From Bordetella genomosp. 13 (GTDB lineage: Bacteria > Pseudomonadota > Gammaproteobacteria > Burkholderiales > Burkholderiaceae_B), in assembly GCF_007679965.1 (NCBI RefSeq), contig NZ_VEHL01000001.1:248001-312000 (forward strand): a stretch of 64,000 bases of DNA. Direction: 5' to 3'. Below the pieces are notes generated by a model. It did not search any database. It was not told the DNA's origin and saw only the letters and a list, made by a program, of their open reading frames with translations. Positions within the stretch are counted from its first letter, which is position 1. The number at the start of each line of letters is the position of its first letter. Made by a program: the position numbers and the translations under genes. This document shows positions 28,561 through 36,900 of this stretch, one piece after another.

Positions 28561-28668
28561 CGCGGCGCGCCGTATGCGGGCCGTCGTGCGGCGCTCGCGG
28601 CCCGTTCCTGTCCTGCCCGTGTCCTGCTTGTGTCCGCGTGGCACAAGAACGTGCGCAAAACGGAATAT

Positions 28669-28687
28669 GCCCCGCGGCGCGCGGGGC
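28669..28687. other. GC-rich hairpin before the CoA-transferase gene
   Basis: GCCCCGCG-GCG-CGCGGGGC, an 8-bp perfect stem, is flanked by two copies of AATATGCCC (28665 and 28689). TAATAT at 28688-28693 could be a -10 for the CoA-transferase gene. No T-run follows, so this is more likely an operator-like or attenuation element than a terminator. Confidence 0.4.
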
Positions 28688-28726
28688 TAATATGCCCGAT
28701 TACCCTTCTTACACATTGCCTGAACC

Positions 28727-29953
28727 ATGTCGCAACGCTCCGCTCCCCTGACCGGCATTCGCGTGCTGGACCTGACCCGCGTGCTCGCCGGACCCTGGTG
28801 CACCCAGAACCTGGCGGACCTGGGCGCCGAGGTCACCAAGATCGAGCGGCCCGGCGCGGGCGACGATACGCGCGAGTGGGGCCCTCCGTACCTGAAGGAC
28901 GAGCACGGCAACAACACCACCGAGGCCGCCTATTACCTCTCGGCCAACCGCAACAAGCTGTCGGTGGCGCTGGACATCGCCACGCCGCGCGGCGCCGAGC
29001 TGGTGCGCGAACTGGCGGCGCAGAGCGACGTGCTGGTCGAGAACTTCAAGGTGGGCGGCCTGCGCAAGTACGGCCTGGACTATGACAGCCTGAGCAAGAT
29101 CAATCCGCGCCTGATCTACTGCTCGATCACCGGCTTCGGCCAGACCGGCCCGTACGCCAGCCGCCCCGGCTACGACTTCATGATCCAGGGCATGGGCGGC
29201 CTGATGAGCATCACCGGCGAGCGCGACGACCTGCCCGGCGGCGGCCCGCAGAAGGCCGGCGTGGCCGTGGCAGACCTGATGACCGGCATGTACTCCACCG
29301 TGGGCATCCTGGCCGCGCTGCACGAGCGCGCGCGCAGCGGCCTGGGCCAGCACCTGGACATGGCGCTGCTCGATTGCCAGGTGGCCATGATGGCCAACCA
29401 GAACCTTAATTTCATGACGTCGGGCAATGCTCCGCGCCGTGCCGGCAACGCGCACCAGAACCTGGTGCCGTACCAGGTGTTCGCCGCGCGCGACGGCCAC
29501 CTCATCGTGGCCGTCGGCAACGACAGCCAGTTCCGCAACTACTGCCGCGTCATCGGCCTGCCCGAGCTGTCCGCCGATCCGCGCTACGCCACCAACCCGC
29601 AGCGCGTGCAGAACCGCGACACGCTGGTGCCGCTGCTGGCCGAGCGCATGGCCACCGGCGAACGCGACCATTGGCTGGCCGAACTGGAAGCCGCCAATGT
29701 GCCGGCCGGCCCCATCAACACGCTGGACCAGGTCTACCAGGACCCGCACGTGCTGGCGCGCAACATGCGGCTGGAACTGCCGCATCCCACCGCGGGCAAG
29801 GTGCCCATCGCCGCCAGCCCGCTGAAGTTCTCCGGCAGCCCGGTGCAGTATCGCCACGCGCCGCCCTTGCTGGGCCAGCACACGCGGCAGGTGCTGCAAG
29901 AGCGCCTCGGCCTGTCCGACGCCGATATCCAGGCGCTGGCGCAAGGCGGCTGA
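28727..29953 (+). CDS. CaiB/BaiF-family (class III) CoA-transferase
   Basis: A 408-residue enzyme that moves CoA between acids through a protein-bound aspartyl intermediate. IRVLDLTRVLAGPW at the N-terminus and GYDFMIQGMGGLMS are family hallmarks; the likely catalytic Asp is at about residue 183 in GVAVADLMTG. It would form the CoA thioester used by the flanking dehydrogenases. The ATG follows a weak ribosome site; the gap to the upstream gene is 166 bases. Confidence 0.92.
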   Translation: MSQRSAPLTGIRVLDLTRVLAGPWCTQNLADLGAEVTKIERPGAGDDTREWGPPYLKDEHGNNTTEAAYYLSANRNKLSVALDIATPRGAELVRELAAQSDVLVENFKVGGLRKYGLDYDSLSKINPRLIYCSITGFGQTGPYASRPGYDFMIQGMGGLMSITGERDDLPGGGPQKAGVAVADLMTGMYSTVGILAALHERARSGLGQHLDMALLDCQVAMMANQNLNFMTSGNAPRRAGNAHQNLVPYQVFAARDGHLIVAVGNDSQFRNYCRVIGLPELSADPRYATNPQRVQNRDTLVPLLAERMATGERDHWLAELEAANVPAGPINTLDQVYQDPHVLARNMRLELPHPTAGKVPIAASPLKFSGSPVQYRHAPPLLGQHTRQVLQERLGLSDADIQALAQGG

Positions 29954-30004
29954 AGCCGCCGCGCCCGCGGCCATCCAACCATTGAGAAGACGAGGAGCCA
30001 TACG

Positions 30005-31528
30005 ATGAAGGACATGCATACGATCGGCGTCGTGGGCGCCGGCGCCATGGGGCGCGGCATCGCCCAGATCGCCGCGCAGGCGGGCGTGACGGTGCGGCTG
30101 TACGACACCAGTGCCGACGCCATCGCGGCCGCGCGCGAGTCCCTGCGCCAGACCTGGGACAAGCTGACGCAGAAGGGCAAGCTCAGCGAGGCGCATGCCC
30201 AGGCCGCGCTCGAGCGCGTCGTGGCGGCCCCGGGCCTGGAAGCCATGGCTGATTGCCAGTTGGTGATCGAGGCCATCGTCGAGCGCCTGGACGTCAAGCG
30301 CGAGCTGTTCGCCAAGCTCGAAGGCATCGTCGCTGCCGACTGCATCCTGGCATCCAACACCTCGTCGCTGTCCATCACCGCCATCGCCGCCGCGTGCAAG
30401 CAGCCGCAGCGCGTGGCGGGCTTCCACTTCTTCAACCCCGTGCCGCTGATGAAGGTGGTCGAGGTGATCGACGGCCTGCGCACCGATCCGGCCGCCGGCG
30501 ACGCGCTGGCCGAACTGGCGCGCCGCATGGGCCACACGCCCGTGCGCGCCAAGGACATGCCCGGCTTCATCGTCAACCATGCCGGCCGCGGCATGAACAT
30601 CGACGGCCTGCGCACCGCGCAGGAAGGCGTGGCCACATTCAGCCAGATCGACGCCATCATGCGCGAGCAGGCGGGTTTCCGCATGGGCCCGTTCGAGCTG
30701 CTGGACCTGACCGCGCTGGACGTGTCGCATCCGGTGATGGAATCCATCTATCGCCAGTTCTTCGACGAGCCGCGCTTCCGTCCTTCGCCCATCACCACGG
30801 TGCGCCTGGCCGGCGGCCTGGTGGGACGCAAGGCGGGCGAGGGCTTCTATGTCTACAAGGACGGCCAGAAGCAGGTGCCCGCCGAGCCGACCGTGCCGGC
30901 GGCCAAGGCCGGCCTGAAGGCCTGGATCAGCCCCCGGCACGCCGACGGCCATGCGCGAGCGGCCGAGCTGCTGCGCAAGCTGGGCGTCGAGCCCGTGGCC
31001 GCGGCCAAGCCGCCGGCCGACGCGCTGATCATCGTCACGCCGTTCGGCGAAGACGTCTCCACCAGCGTGACCGAGCAGGGCCTGGATGCCGCGCGCACGG
31101 TGGGCCTGGACACGCTGCACGCCTTCGAGCCCACGCGCCGCCGCACGCTGATGGTGTCGCCGGCCACGGCGCCCGAGTGGCGCGACGCGGCGCACGCGCT
31201 GTGCGCGTCCGATGGGGCGCCGGTCAGCGTGGTGCAGGATTCCGCCGGCTTCGTCGCGCAGCGCATCGTGGCCAGCATCGTCAACGTCGCGTGCGACATC
31301 GCGCAGCAGGGTATCGCCACGCCGGAAGACATCGACCTGGCGGTGACCCTGGGCCTGGGCTATCCGGCCGGCCCGCTGACGCTGGGCGACGAGCTGGGCA
31401 GCGCGCGCATCCTGGAGATCCTGCGCAACATGCAGCGCGTCACCGGCGACATGCGCTACCGCCCCAGCCTGTGGCTGCAGCGGCGCGTGCAGCTGGGCCT
31501 GTCGCTGCGGGACGCGGCGCGGGCGTAG
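30005..31528 (+). CDS. 3-hydroxyacyl-CoA dehydrogenase
   Basis: A 507-residue NAD-dependent enzyme of the PaaH/PaaC type. The Rossmann start is GVVGAGAMGRGIAQ, the catalytic region is SNTSSLSITAIA followed by FHFFNPVPLMK, and two copies of the C-terminal helical domain are present (the second around LGDELGSARILEIL). It oxidises 3-hydroxyacyl-CoA to 3-ketoacyl-CoA. GAGGAG lies before the ATG. It is the last gene of the plus-strand CoA set, closed by the terminator at 31550-31584. Confidence 0.94.
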   Translation: MKDMHTIGVVGAGAMGRGIAQIAAQAGVTVRLYDTSADAIAAARESLRQTWDKLTQKGKLSEAHAQAALERVVAAPGLEAMADCQLVIEAIVERLDVKRELFAKLEGIVAADCILASNTSSLSITAIAAACKQPQRVAGFHFFNPVPLMKVVEVIDGLRTDPAAGDALAELARRMGHTPVRAKDMPGFIVNHAGRGMNIDGLRTAQEGVATFSQIDAIMREQAGFRMGPFELLDLTALDVSHPVMESIYRQFFDEPRFRPSPITTVRLAGGLVGRKAGEGFYVYKDGQKQVPAEPTVPAAKAGLKAWISPRHADGHARAAELLRKLGVEPVAAAKPPADALIIVTPFGEDVSTSVTEQGLDAARTVGLDTLHAFEPTRRRTLMVSPATAPEWRDAAHALCASDGAPVSVVQDSAGFVAQRIVASIVNVACDIAQQGIATPEDIDLAVTLGLGYPAGPLTLGDELGSARILEILRNMQRVTGDMRYRPSLWLQRRVQLGLSLRDAARA

Positions 31529-31549
31529 GCAAGGCGCTGCGCGGCAATG

Positions 31550-31584
31550 CGAACAGCCGGCCATGGGCCGGCTGTTCTGCTTTT
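31550..31584 (+). terminator. Intrinsic terminator after the 3-hydroxyacyl-CoA dehydrogenase gene
   Basis: GAACAGCCGGCC (31550-31561), loop ATG, GGCCGGCTGTTC (31565-31576), then TGC and five T (31580-31584). A perfect 12-bp stem with a T-run 22 bases after the stop codon. The stem could also slow leftward transcription from the convergent cytochrome gene. Confidence 0.92.
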
Positions 31585-31621
31585 TGCGTCAGAGGTGAAG
31601 TGGAGCCCCGCGCAGCCTGGC

Positions 31622-32545
31622 CTACTTGGCCGCGTTGTACATGTACTCGACGGCCGCGCGGAAGTCGGCGTCCGAGGCGTTCATGGCGCCGCCCTTGGGC
31701 GGCATCGCGCCCTTGCCTTGCGTGGCGACCTTCACCATGGTGTCCAGGCCGGTGGCCACATAGGGCGCCCAGGCGGCCTTGTCGCCCAGCTTGGGGGCGC
31801 CGGCGGCACCCGTGCCGTGACAGGCGAAACAGGTGGTTTTGTAGAGCTTCTCGCCGGCCGGGTTGACGGCGGCTTGCTGCTGGCCGGCGGCGGGGGCTTG
31901 CGCCTGTTGCTGCGGGGCAGGGGCCTGGGCCTGCTGCGGCGCGGCGGCTGCGGCAGGCGCTGCGGCAGGCGCTGCGGCTGCAGGCGCTTCAGCCGCAGCC
32001 GGCGCTTCAGCCGTCTTCTCTTCCTTCTTCTCCGGTTCCTTCGGCTCGGGGAAATCGCCGCCCGACTTGTTCGCCATGTAGGTCACGGCGCGCGCGATCT
32101 CGAAGTCGTCCAGGCCGGGATTGCCGCCCTTGGCCGGCATCGCGCCCTTGCCGTGGATGGCGACCTTCAGCATCTCGTCGAAGCCCGTCTTGATGAACGG
32201 CGCCCACGCGGCCTTGTCGCCCAGCTTCGGCGCGCCGGCAGCGCCCGACGTGTGGCAGGCGGTACAGGTGGATTGGAAGACTTGCTCGCCCGTCTTGAAG
32301 ACCTTGGGCGCGTTGGCATCGACCAGCTCGAAGCCGGCGACCGGCATGATGCGCTTCTCGATGGCCTTGGGAGTCATCGTGTCGGAACCCGCACCCACCT
32401 TGTCGGCGGAGGTGACGTAGTTCACCAACAGAAGAATGACTGCAATGGGGACGATGAAAGACAGGATGATCGTGACCGCCAACTGCTTGGGCGTTTTGAT
32501 CAGGGATGCGTGTTCTTGATGTTCTGCCTGTTGCTCGTTGCTCAT
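31622..32545 (-). CDS. Membrane-anchored dihaem cytochrome c
   Basis: A 307-residue protein with one N-terminal membrane anchor (about residues 22-43) and two cytochrome c5-type domains facing the periplasm. Haem motifs are CTACH (94-98) and CFACH (239-243), with Met ligands in GKGAMPAKGG and GKGAMPPKGG. The domains share an identical 16-residue stretch beginning GAAGAPKLGD, indicating an internal duplication. The linker (about 170-228) is Ala/Pro/Gln-rich. It likely carries electrons to a terminal oxidase. It stands alone, convergent with the CoA operon. Confidence 0.88.
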   Translation of the reverse strand: MSNEQQAEHQEHASLIKTPKQLAVTIILSFIVPIAVILLLVNYVTSADKVGAGSDTMTPKAIEKRIMPVAGFELVDANAPKVFKTGEQVFQSTCTACHTSGAAGAPKLGDKAAWAPFIKTGFDEMLKVAIHGKGAMPAKGGNPGLDDFEIARAVTYMANKSGGDFPEPKEPEKKEEKTAEAPAAAEAPAAAAPAAAPAAAAAPQQAQAPAPQQQAQAPAAGQQQAAVNPAGEKLYKTTCFACHGTGAAGAPKLGDKAAWAPYVATGLDTMVKVATQGKGAMPPKGGAMNASDADFRAAVEYMYNAAK

Positions 32546-32753
32546 AGCCTTTCCTGCGTAACGGTACTAGGGCGCCTTTGCGGCGGCAACTTTTACTCTT
32601 GTACGTCGGGCAGGCTAACACCCAGGACTGCAGTGGCCTCCCTCCACTTCCTCCTCAAGCGTTCGATTATATACAGCATGAGGGCCTCGCCAAGGCCGCG
32701 CGGCGAGGGCTGCCGGGCTGGCGCCAAAAGTCCGGTACAATAGCGGCCGCGCT

Positions 32754-32828
32754 GTGCCCGTAGTTCAATGGATAGAATGAGAGTTTCCGAAGCTCTTGAT
32801 ACAGGTTCGATTCCTGTCGGGCGCGCCA
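32754..32828 (+). tRNA. tRNA-Arg, anticodon CCG
   Basis: The 75-base sequence folds into a full cloverleaf. Acceptor GTGCCCG pairs with CGGGCGC, the anticodon stem AGAGT/GCTCT (one T-G pair) encloses TTCCGAA, the T arm is ACAGG-TTCGATT-CCTGT, and GCCA at the 3' end is encoded. The CCG anticodon reads CGG Arg codons, common in this GC-rich genome. TACAAT at 32736-32741 could be its -10. Confidence 0.95.
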
Positions 32829-33245
32829 AAATACCAAGGACCTGCGTTTTCGTGTGCCCGCTTTGTGCCCAAAGCGCGCCTATCATCGAAAGTTCCTGAG
32901 GTCACTGCCCTAGCCCGCCTCACGATGGCGGACATTCGCGGCAGCCATCTTTTCCGTCTCCAACTGGTTGGTCTCGCCGTCGATCCACTCCGCGTGGACG
33001 CGGAGGGACACGTGCGCGTTGCGCCCATCCGGCTCGAGTCGACGTCATGCCAGTTCGCGATTCACACGGGTTTGCTCGCGAGCAAAGCCGCGGGCGCCTG
33101 CCTCGCGGCACCGCTTTCCGAGGCTCGGGCCAGAGAAGCACCCAACGCGCGGCAAAGGACACTCCAGGGCAATGGCACGGCGCCGGGCCCGGCATTTGCT
33201 ACGGCCTACATCGGGTGCCTGCGGCGCCATTTGACGGAGATGCTC
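32829..33245. other. Gap downstream of tRNA-Arg, possible integration scar
   Basis: About 415 bases without a convincing gene. Just after the tRNA, the minus strand reads a short Trp-Ala-Gln-Ser-Gly-His-like string (near 32843-32872) that runs into the tRNA 3' end, the arrangement seen where integrase genes abut tRNA attachment sites. The stretch has stops in all frames and no complete integrase, so at most it is a relic. Confidence 0.35.
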
Positions 33246-33905
33246 ATGGAACGGAGATCACGCGTGGCGGGGGGCGGTCCATCGCGATCGTGGGCGCAAT
33301 GGACCGACCTCAGGCCGACGCAGGGCGCGATCGGCTACATCCAGGTCCAGGGCAAGACTGCGAGCTATCTCGCCCTGGAACCCGAGAGAAGGCGTGCTTT
33401 CGTCGAAGAGCAGGCGATTAAGGTGGTGTCCGGCCCGTCGGGATTGCTGCATATCATCGATCACCACCACTGGGCGCGTACCTGGTTCGACCTGGGGCTG
33501 CCCGAGGCGCCGATAAGTCGGGTGAAAGACTTCAGCGGCCTGGACGAAGCGTCGTTCCTGCGCGAAATGGCCGAGCGCAGCTGGTGGCATCCCGTCGACC
33601 CCGACGGCCATGAATACCCCGTATCACAGCTTCCCAAGTCGATCGCGACGATGCCGGACGACGTCTATCTGAGCGTCGCGGCCTTTCTCCGTATGGCGGG
33701 CATCTATGACAATCCTGGCGAGTTCAGCGCAAAATTTGCCTGGGCCGCCTTCATGAGACAGCGGGTGGCCAAGCGGCCGTCGACCGTGGACGGATTCGCG
33801 CGCATGCTTGCCGAAGCCTTCGGAATGGCGCGCTTGCCCGAGGCGAAGGCCTTGCCGGGGTACAAGGACGAAGGCGGAAGCGGTACCGCCGTCGCCAGGC
33901 AGTGA
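33246..33905 (+). CDS. ParB-like nuclease-domain protein
   Basis: A 219-residue protein that matches the ParBc_2 (putative ParB-like nuclease) pattern: RPTQGAIGYIQVQGK near the start, then LLHIIDHHHWARTW, PVSQLPKSI, and DDVYLSVAAFLRMAGIY. The function of this family is not established. The start at 33246 is chosen because GGAG lies six bases upstream; ATG 33240 is an alternative. No partition or plasmid genes are near; it sits between the tRNA-Arg gap and the autotransporter, convergent with the latter. Confidence 0.7.
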   Translation: MERRSRVAGGGPSRSWAQWTDLRPTQGAIGYIQVQGKTASYLALEPERRRAFVEEQAIKVVSGPSGLLHIIDHHHWARTWFDLGLPEAPISRVKDFSGLDEASFLREMAERSWWHPVDPDGHEYPVSQLPKSIATMPDDVYLSVAAFLRMAGIYDNPGEFSAKFAWAAFMRQRVAKRPSTVDGFARMLAEAFGMARLPEAKALPGYKDEGGSGTAVARQ

Positions 33906-33934
33906 TCGCCGCCGACGTTGGCCGGTAAGGCGCT

Positions 33935-33950
33935 GGGGGCCGGCGCCCCC
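33935..33950. other. Hairpin between convergent genes
   Basis: GGGGGC-CGGC-GCCCCC lies between the ends of the ParB-like gene and the autotransporter gene. No T-run on either side; it may still impede transcription in both directions. Confidence 0.4.
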
Positions 33951-33965
33951 CGGCACCACCGACCC

Positions 33966-36900
33966 TCAGTACCGGTACATCACCTTCAGCATGCCAGACT
34001 GGCTGGTGCCGTGCGAGGCGGCCTCTGCGTCGTACTGCAGCCGGAAATCCAGCCCATTCGCATTGGTGACCTCGATGCCGACGCCGAAGCGGCCCACCAC
34101 GCTGTCCGTGGGCAATTCGGTATGCAAGGCCCCCGTACCGTCGGGCGCGCCCGACAGGCGGGCCTTGGCCTTCCACGAGTCCCGGTTCAGTAGCGAGGCC
34201 CCGGCATACGCGAAGGGCCTCAGCACGGCACCCTTCTTCAAGTCCACGCGGCCGCCGATCTCCAGCATCGGCGAAATGCCCAGCACGAACTGGTCGCTGC
34301 CGTCCACCTTCAGCGCCAGCGCATCGCCGGATTCGGTGTAGCCGGGCATGCGCGTGTACATCGCATCCAGGTCGAGGTAGGGCTTCAGGTACAGGCGATC
34401 CGAAACCTGGAAATTGCGGGCCGCCCGCAACCGCGCGCCGAAGGTATATACGTCGGGGCTGCTGCTGGCGCCGGGCTCGTAGCCCGAGATGCCCAGGTTG
34501 CGGTCCATGGAATACGAGCCGTAGCCGCCGCCCAGCGCGCCGGCAAAGACCCACGGCCCTTCCTGGCGCTTGAGCACCACGCCCGCGTAGCCCGCGTCGC
34601 CCTTGCCGTTGGATCGATGATCATCGGCTCGCAGGCGATTGTTCTGGTAGGCGGCGGAGGCTCCGACGAACCAGCCTGGGGAGACCTCGCGCTGCCCGCC
34701 GACCTGGTACGTCGTGCTGTCGTAGGTGAAGCCGGAGAATCCCTGCCGCGCGTCCTGATCGGTGCTGCGCGAGGACACCTGGCCCCAGATGCAGTCCTGT
34801 TCCTTGCCGTCCAGCGTGGCCGCGTCCAGCAGCGGGCATGACATCATGGCGCTGGTGAAGCGCGCCATTCCCGCGGTGGCCTGGGCGGCCGGGGCCAGCG
34901 TCGCGCCGGGCGACAGGTCGGACAATCGCGCGCGGTACTGCGCCGCGCCGCCGCGCGCGGCGGTGTCGAGCACGGAATAGAGCGGCGCCAGCCTGTCGTT
35001 CGCACCGGCGTCCCAGATGCGCTGCAGATGATCCGCCACCCGGCTCTGGTTGCGCGCCAGCCCCAGGCCGGCCGCATTGAAGTCCGCGCCCTTGACGCTG
35101 TATTGGTAATCGCGCCCCGCCTGGCGTATGTCGAAATCGAAGATGGGCGAGTCGTACGCCTGCAGCCTGCCCGTGTTCGTGCCCTGCACGGTCAACACAG
35201 TCGCTTCGCGGTTCGGCAGCAGGCTGGCGGAGCTTGCGTCCACGAGGCCATCCAATCGCGCGTCGCCCTGCACGACCATCCTCGACGCCTGCCGGTTCGC
35301 GAAATCGACGTACGCGTGCAGCTGGCCCGCAGTCAGCTGCGTGTAGTTGCCCGCCACGGTCAGCGTGTCGAAGCGTGCGCGCCGACCGATGTCCACCCGC
35401 CCGCCATTCACGACGTCGGCCTGGTAGAGGGTGGCATCGGCCAGCGTCCCCGTCTGCGCATTGTTGATCACATTGCTGGCGCAGGCGCCGCCGCCGCACA
35501 CGACGTCGCCTTTCAGCGTGCCCGCATTGTCGATGGTGATCCGGTCGTTGCCGTCGTATCGCAACGCCGTGCCGGATGCGGCCGACACCGTGCCGGTCTG
35601 CGCGATGGTCAGCTTGCTGTCGTGGCCATCGGCGATCCAGACGCCGGCGCCCGATCCGGTGCCGCCCGTCGCCTGGCCGCTCACGTCCACGGCGACCGTC
35701 CCCTTGGCGCCCCAGGCATCACTCTGCGCGAAGATGGCCGAGCTGTCCGCGCCGGACGCCTGGACCCGCCCGGCAATGCTCACCTTGACGTTGCCTGCCG
35801 AGGCCGAACCCTGGTTGGCCGTCGTGCCCGCGAAGCCGCCCTGCGCGGCGCCGCCCAGGCCGCCGCCCCCGCCGATGGATTGCGCCACCACGCCGTGGGC
35901 GTTGGCCCCCTGCGCCGTGGCGGTGCCCTGCACGGTCACGTCGACGGTGCCGCCGTTGCCGGCGCCGTCCGCGACCGCGTGGCGCCAGCTGGCGTCGTCC
36001 ATGCGGAACGATTGCCCGATGTCGCCCAGGATGCCGCCGCCGCCGCCGATCGATTGCGCCACGATCGCATGGGAGCCCAGGCCCGTGGTCGCCACCGTGC
36101 CGCTGGACGCGTTCACGCTCACGGCGCCGCCGCGTCCGCTGCCCGCCGTGGTGCTTCCCAGCGTGGCGGATCGCAGCATGCCGGCGTCCGCGGCCAGCGC
36201 GATGCCGCCGCCGCCGCCGATGGACTGCGCGACGATGCCCATGGAGCGGTCGCCGTAGGTCTGGATGACACCCCCTGCGTCATACGTGACCGCGCCGCCA
36301 TCGCCGGACGCGTATTGCGCGCCGCCCAGCGCGACGGCGTACTGTCCCGTGGCGGCTTCGGCCGACGGTGCGCCCAGCGTCGCCAGGCCGCCACCGCCGC
36401 CGATGGATTGCAGGATGACGCCGCTTGCATTCGCGCCCTGCGTCGTCACCGGCACCCAACTGGCCTGCGTGAGCTTGACGGCACCGCCGGCGCCGGTGGC
36501 GTCCGATCCGCCCACCGCCAGCGAGCCGCTGCCCCCGGCCAGCGAGGACTCCAGCACGCCGCCGCCGCCGCCCACCGATTGCAGCACGACGGCATGCGCG
36601 CCGTAGCCCGAGGTGTCGGACCGATTGCTGGCGCCGTCTCCGTCGAAGAACGCGGCCAGCGAACCGCCCTGGCCGCTGCTGCCGCCCGTGCCCCCCACGC
36701 TCAAGGTCGCCGTCGCCGCGCCGGCATCCTGCGCGGGCGTGAAGGCCGCCGCGGTGCCGCCGCCGCCGCCGACGGACTGCAGCAGTACGGCATTGGCGAA
36801 GCTGCCGGAGGTCTTGATGTGCGACGCATAGCGCGCGGGTCCGTCGGCCGAACCGATGGTGCCGCCGTCGCCCGCCGCGCCGACGCCGCCCGCGGCGGCG

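Noticed and set aside
28709..31564. A 951-codon open frame on the minus strand
   Set aside because: It covers the CoA-transferase and hydroxyacyl-CoA dehydrogenase genes on the other strand, which have clear domains; the antisense product is His/Arg/Gln-rich with no motif.
32593..32886. A 97-codon open frame running leftward through the tRNA-Arg
   Set aside because: It crosses the tRNA gene and the cytochrome promoter region; the reading is a by-product of the tRNA sequence.
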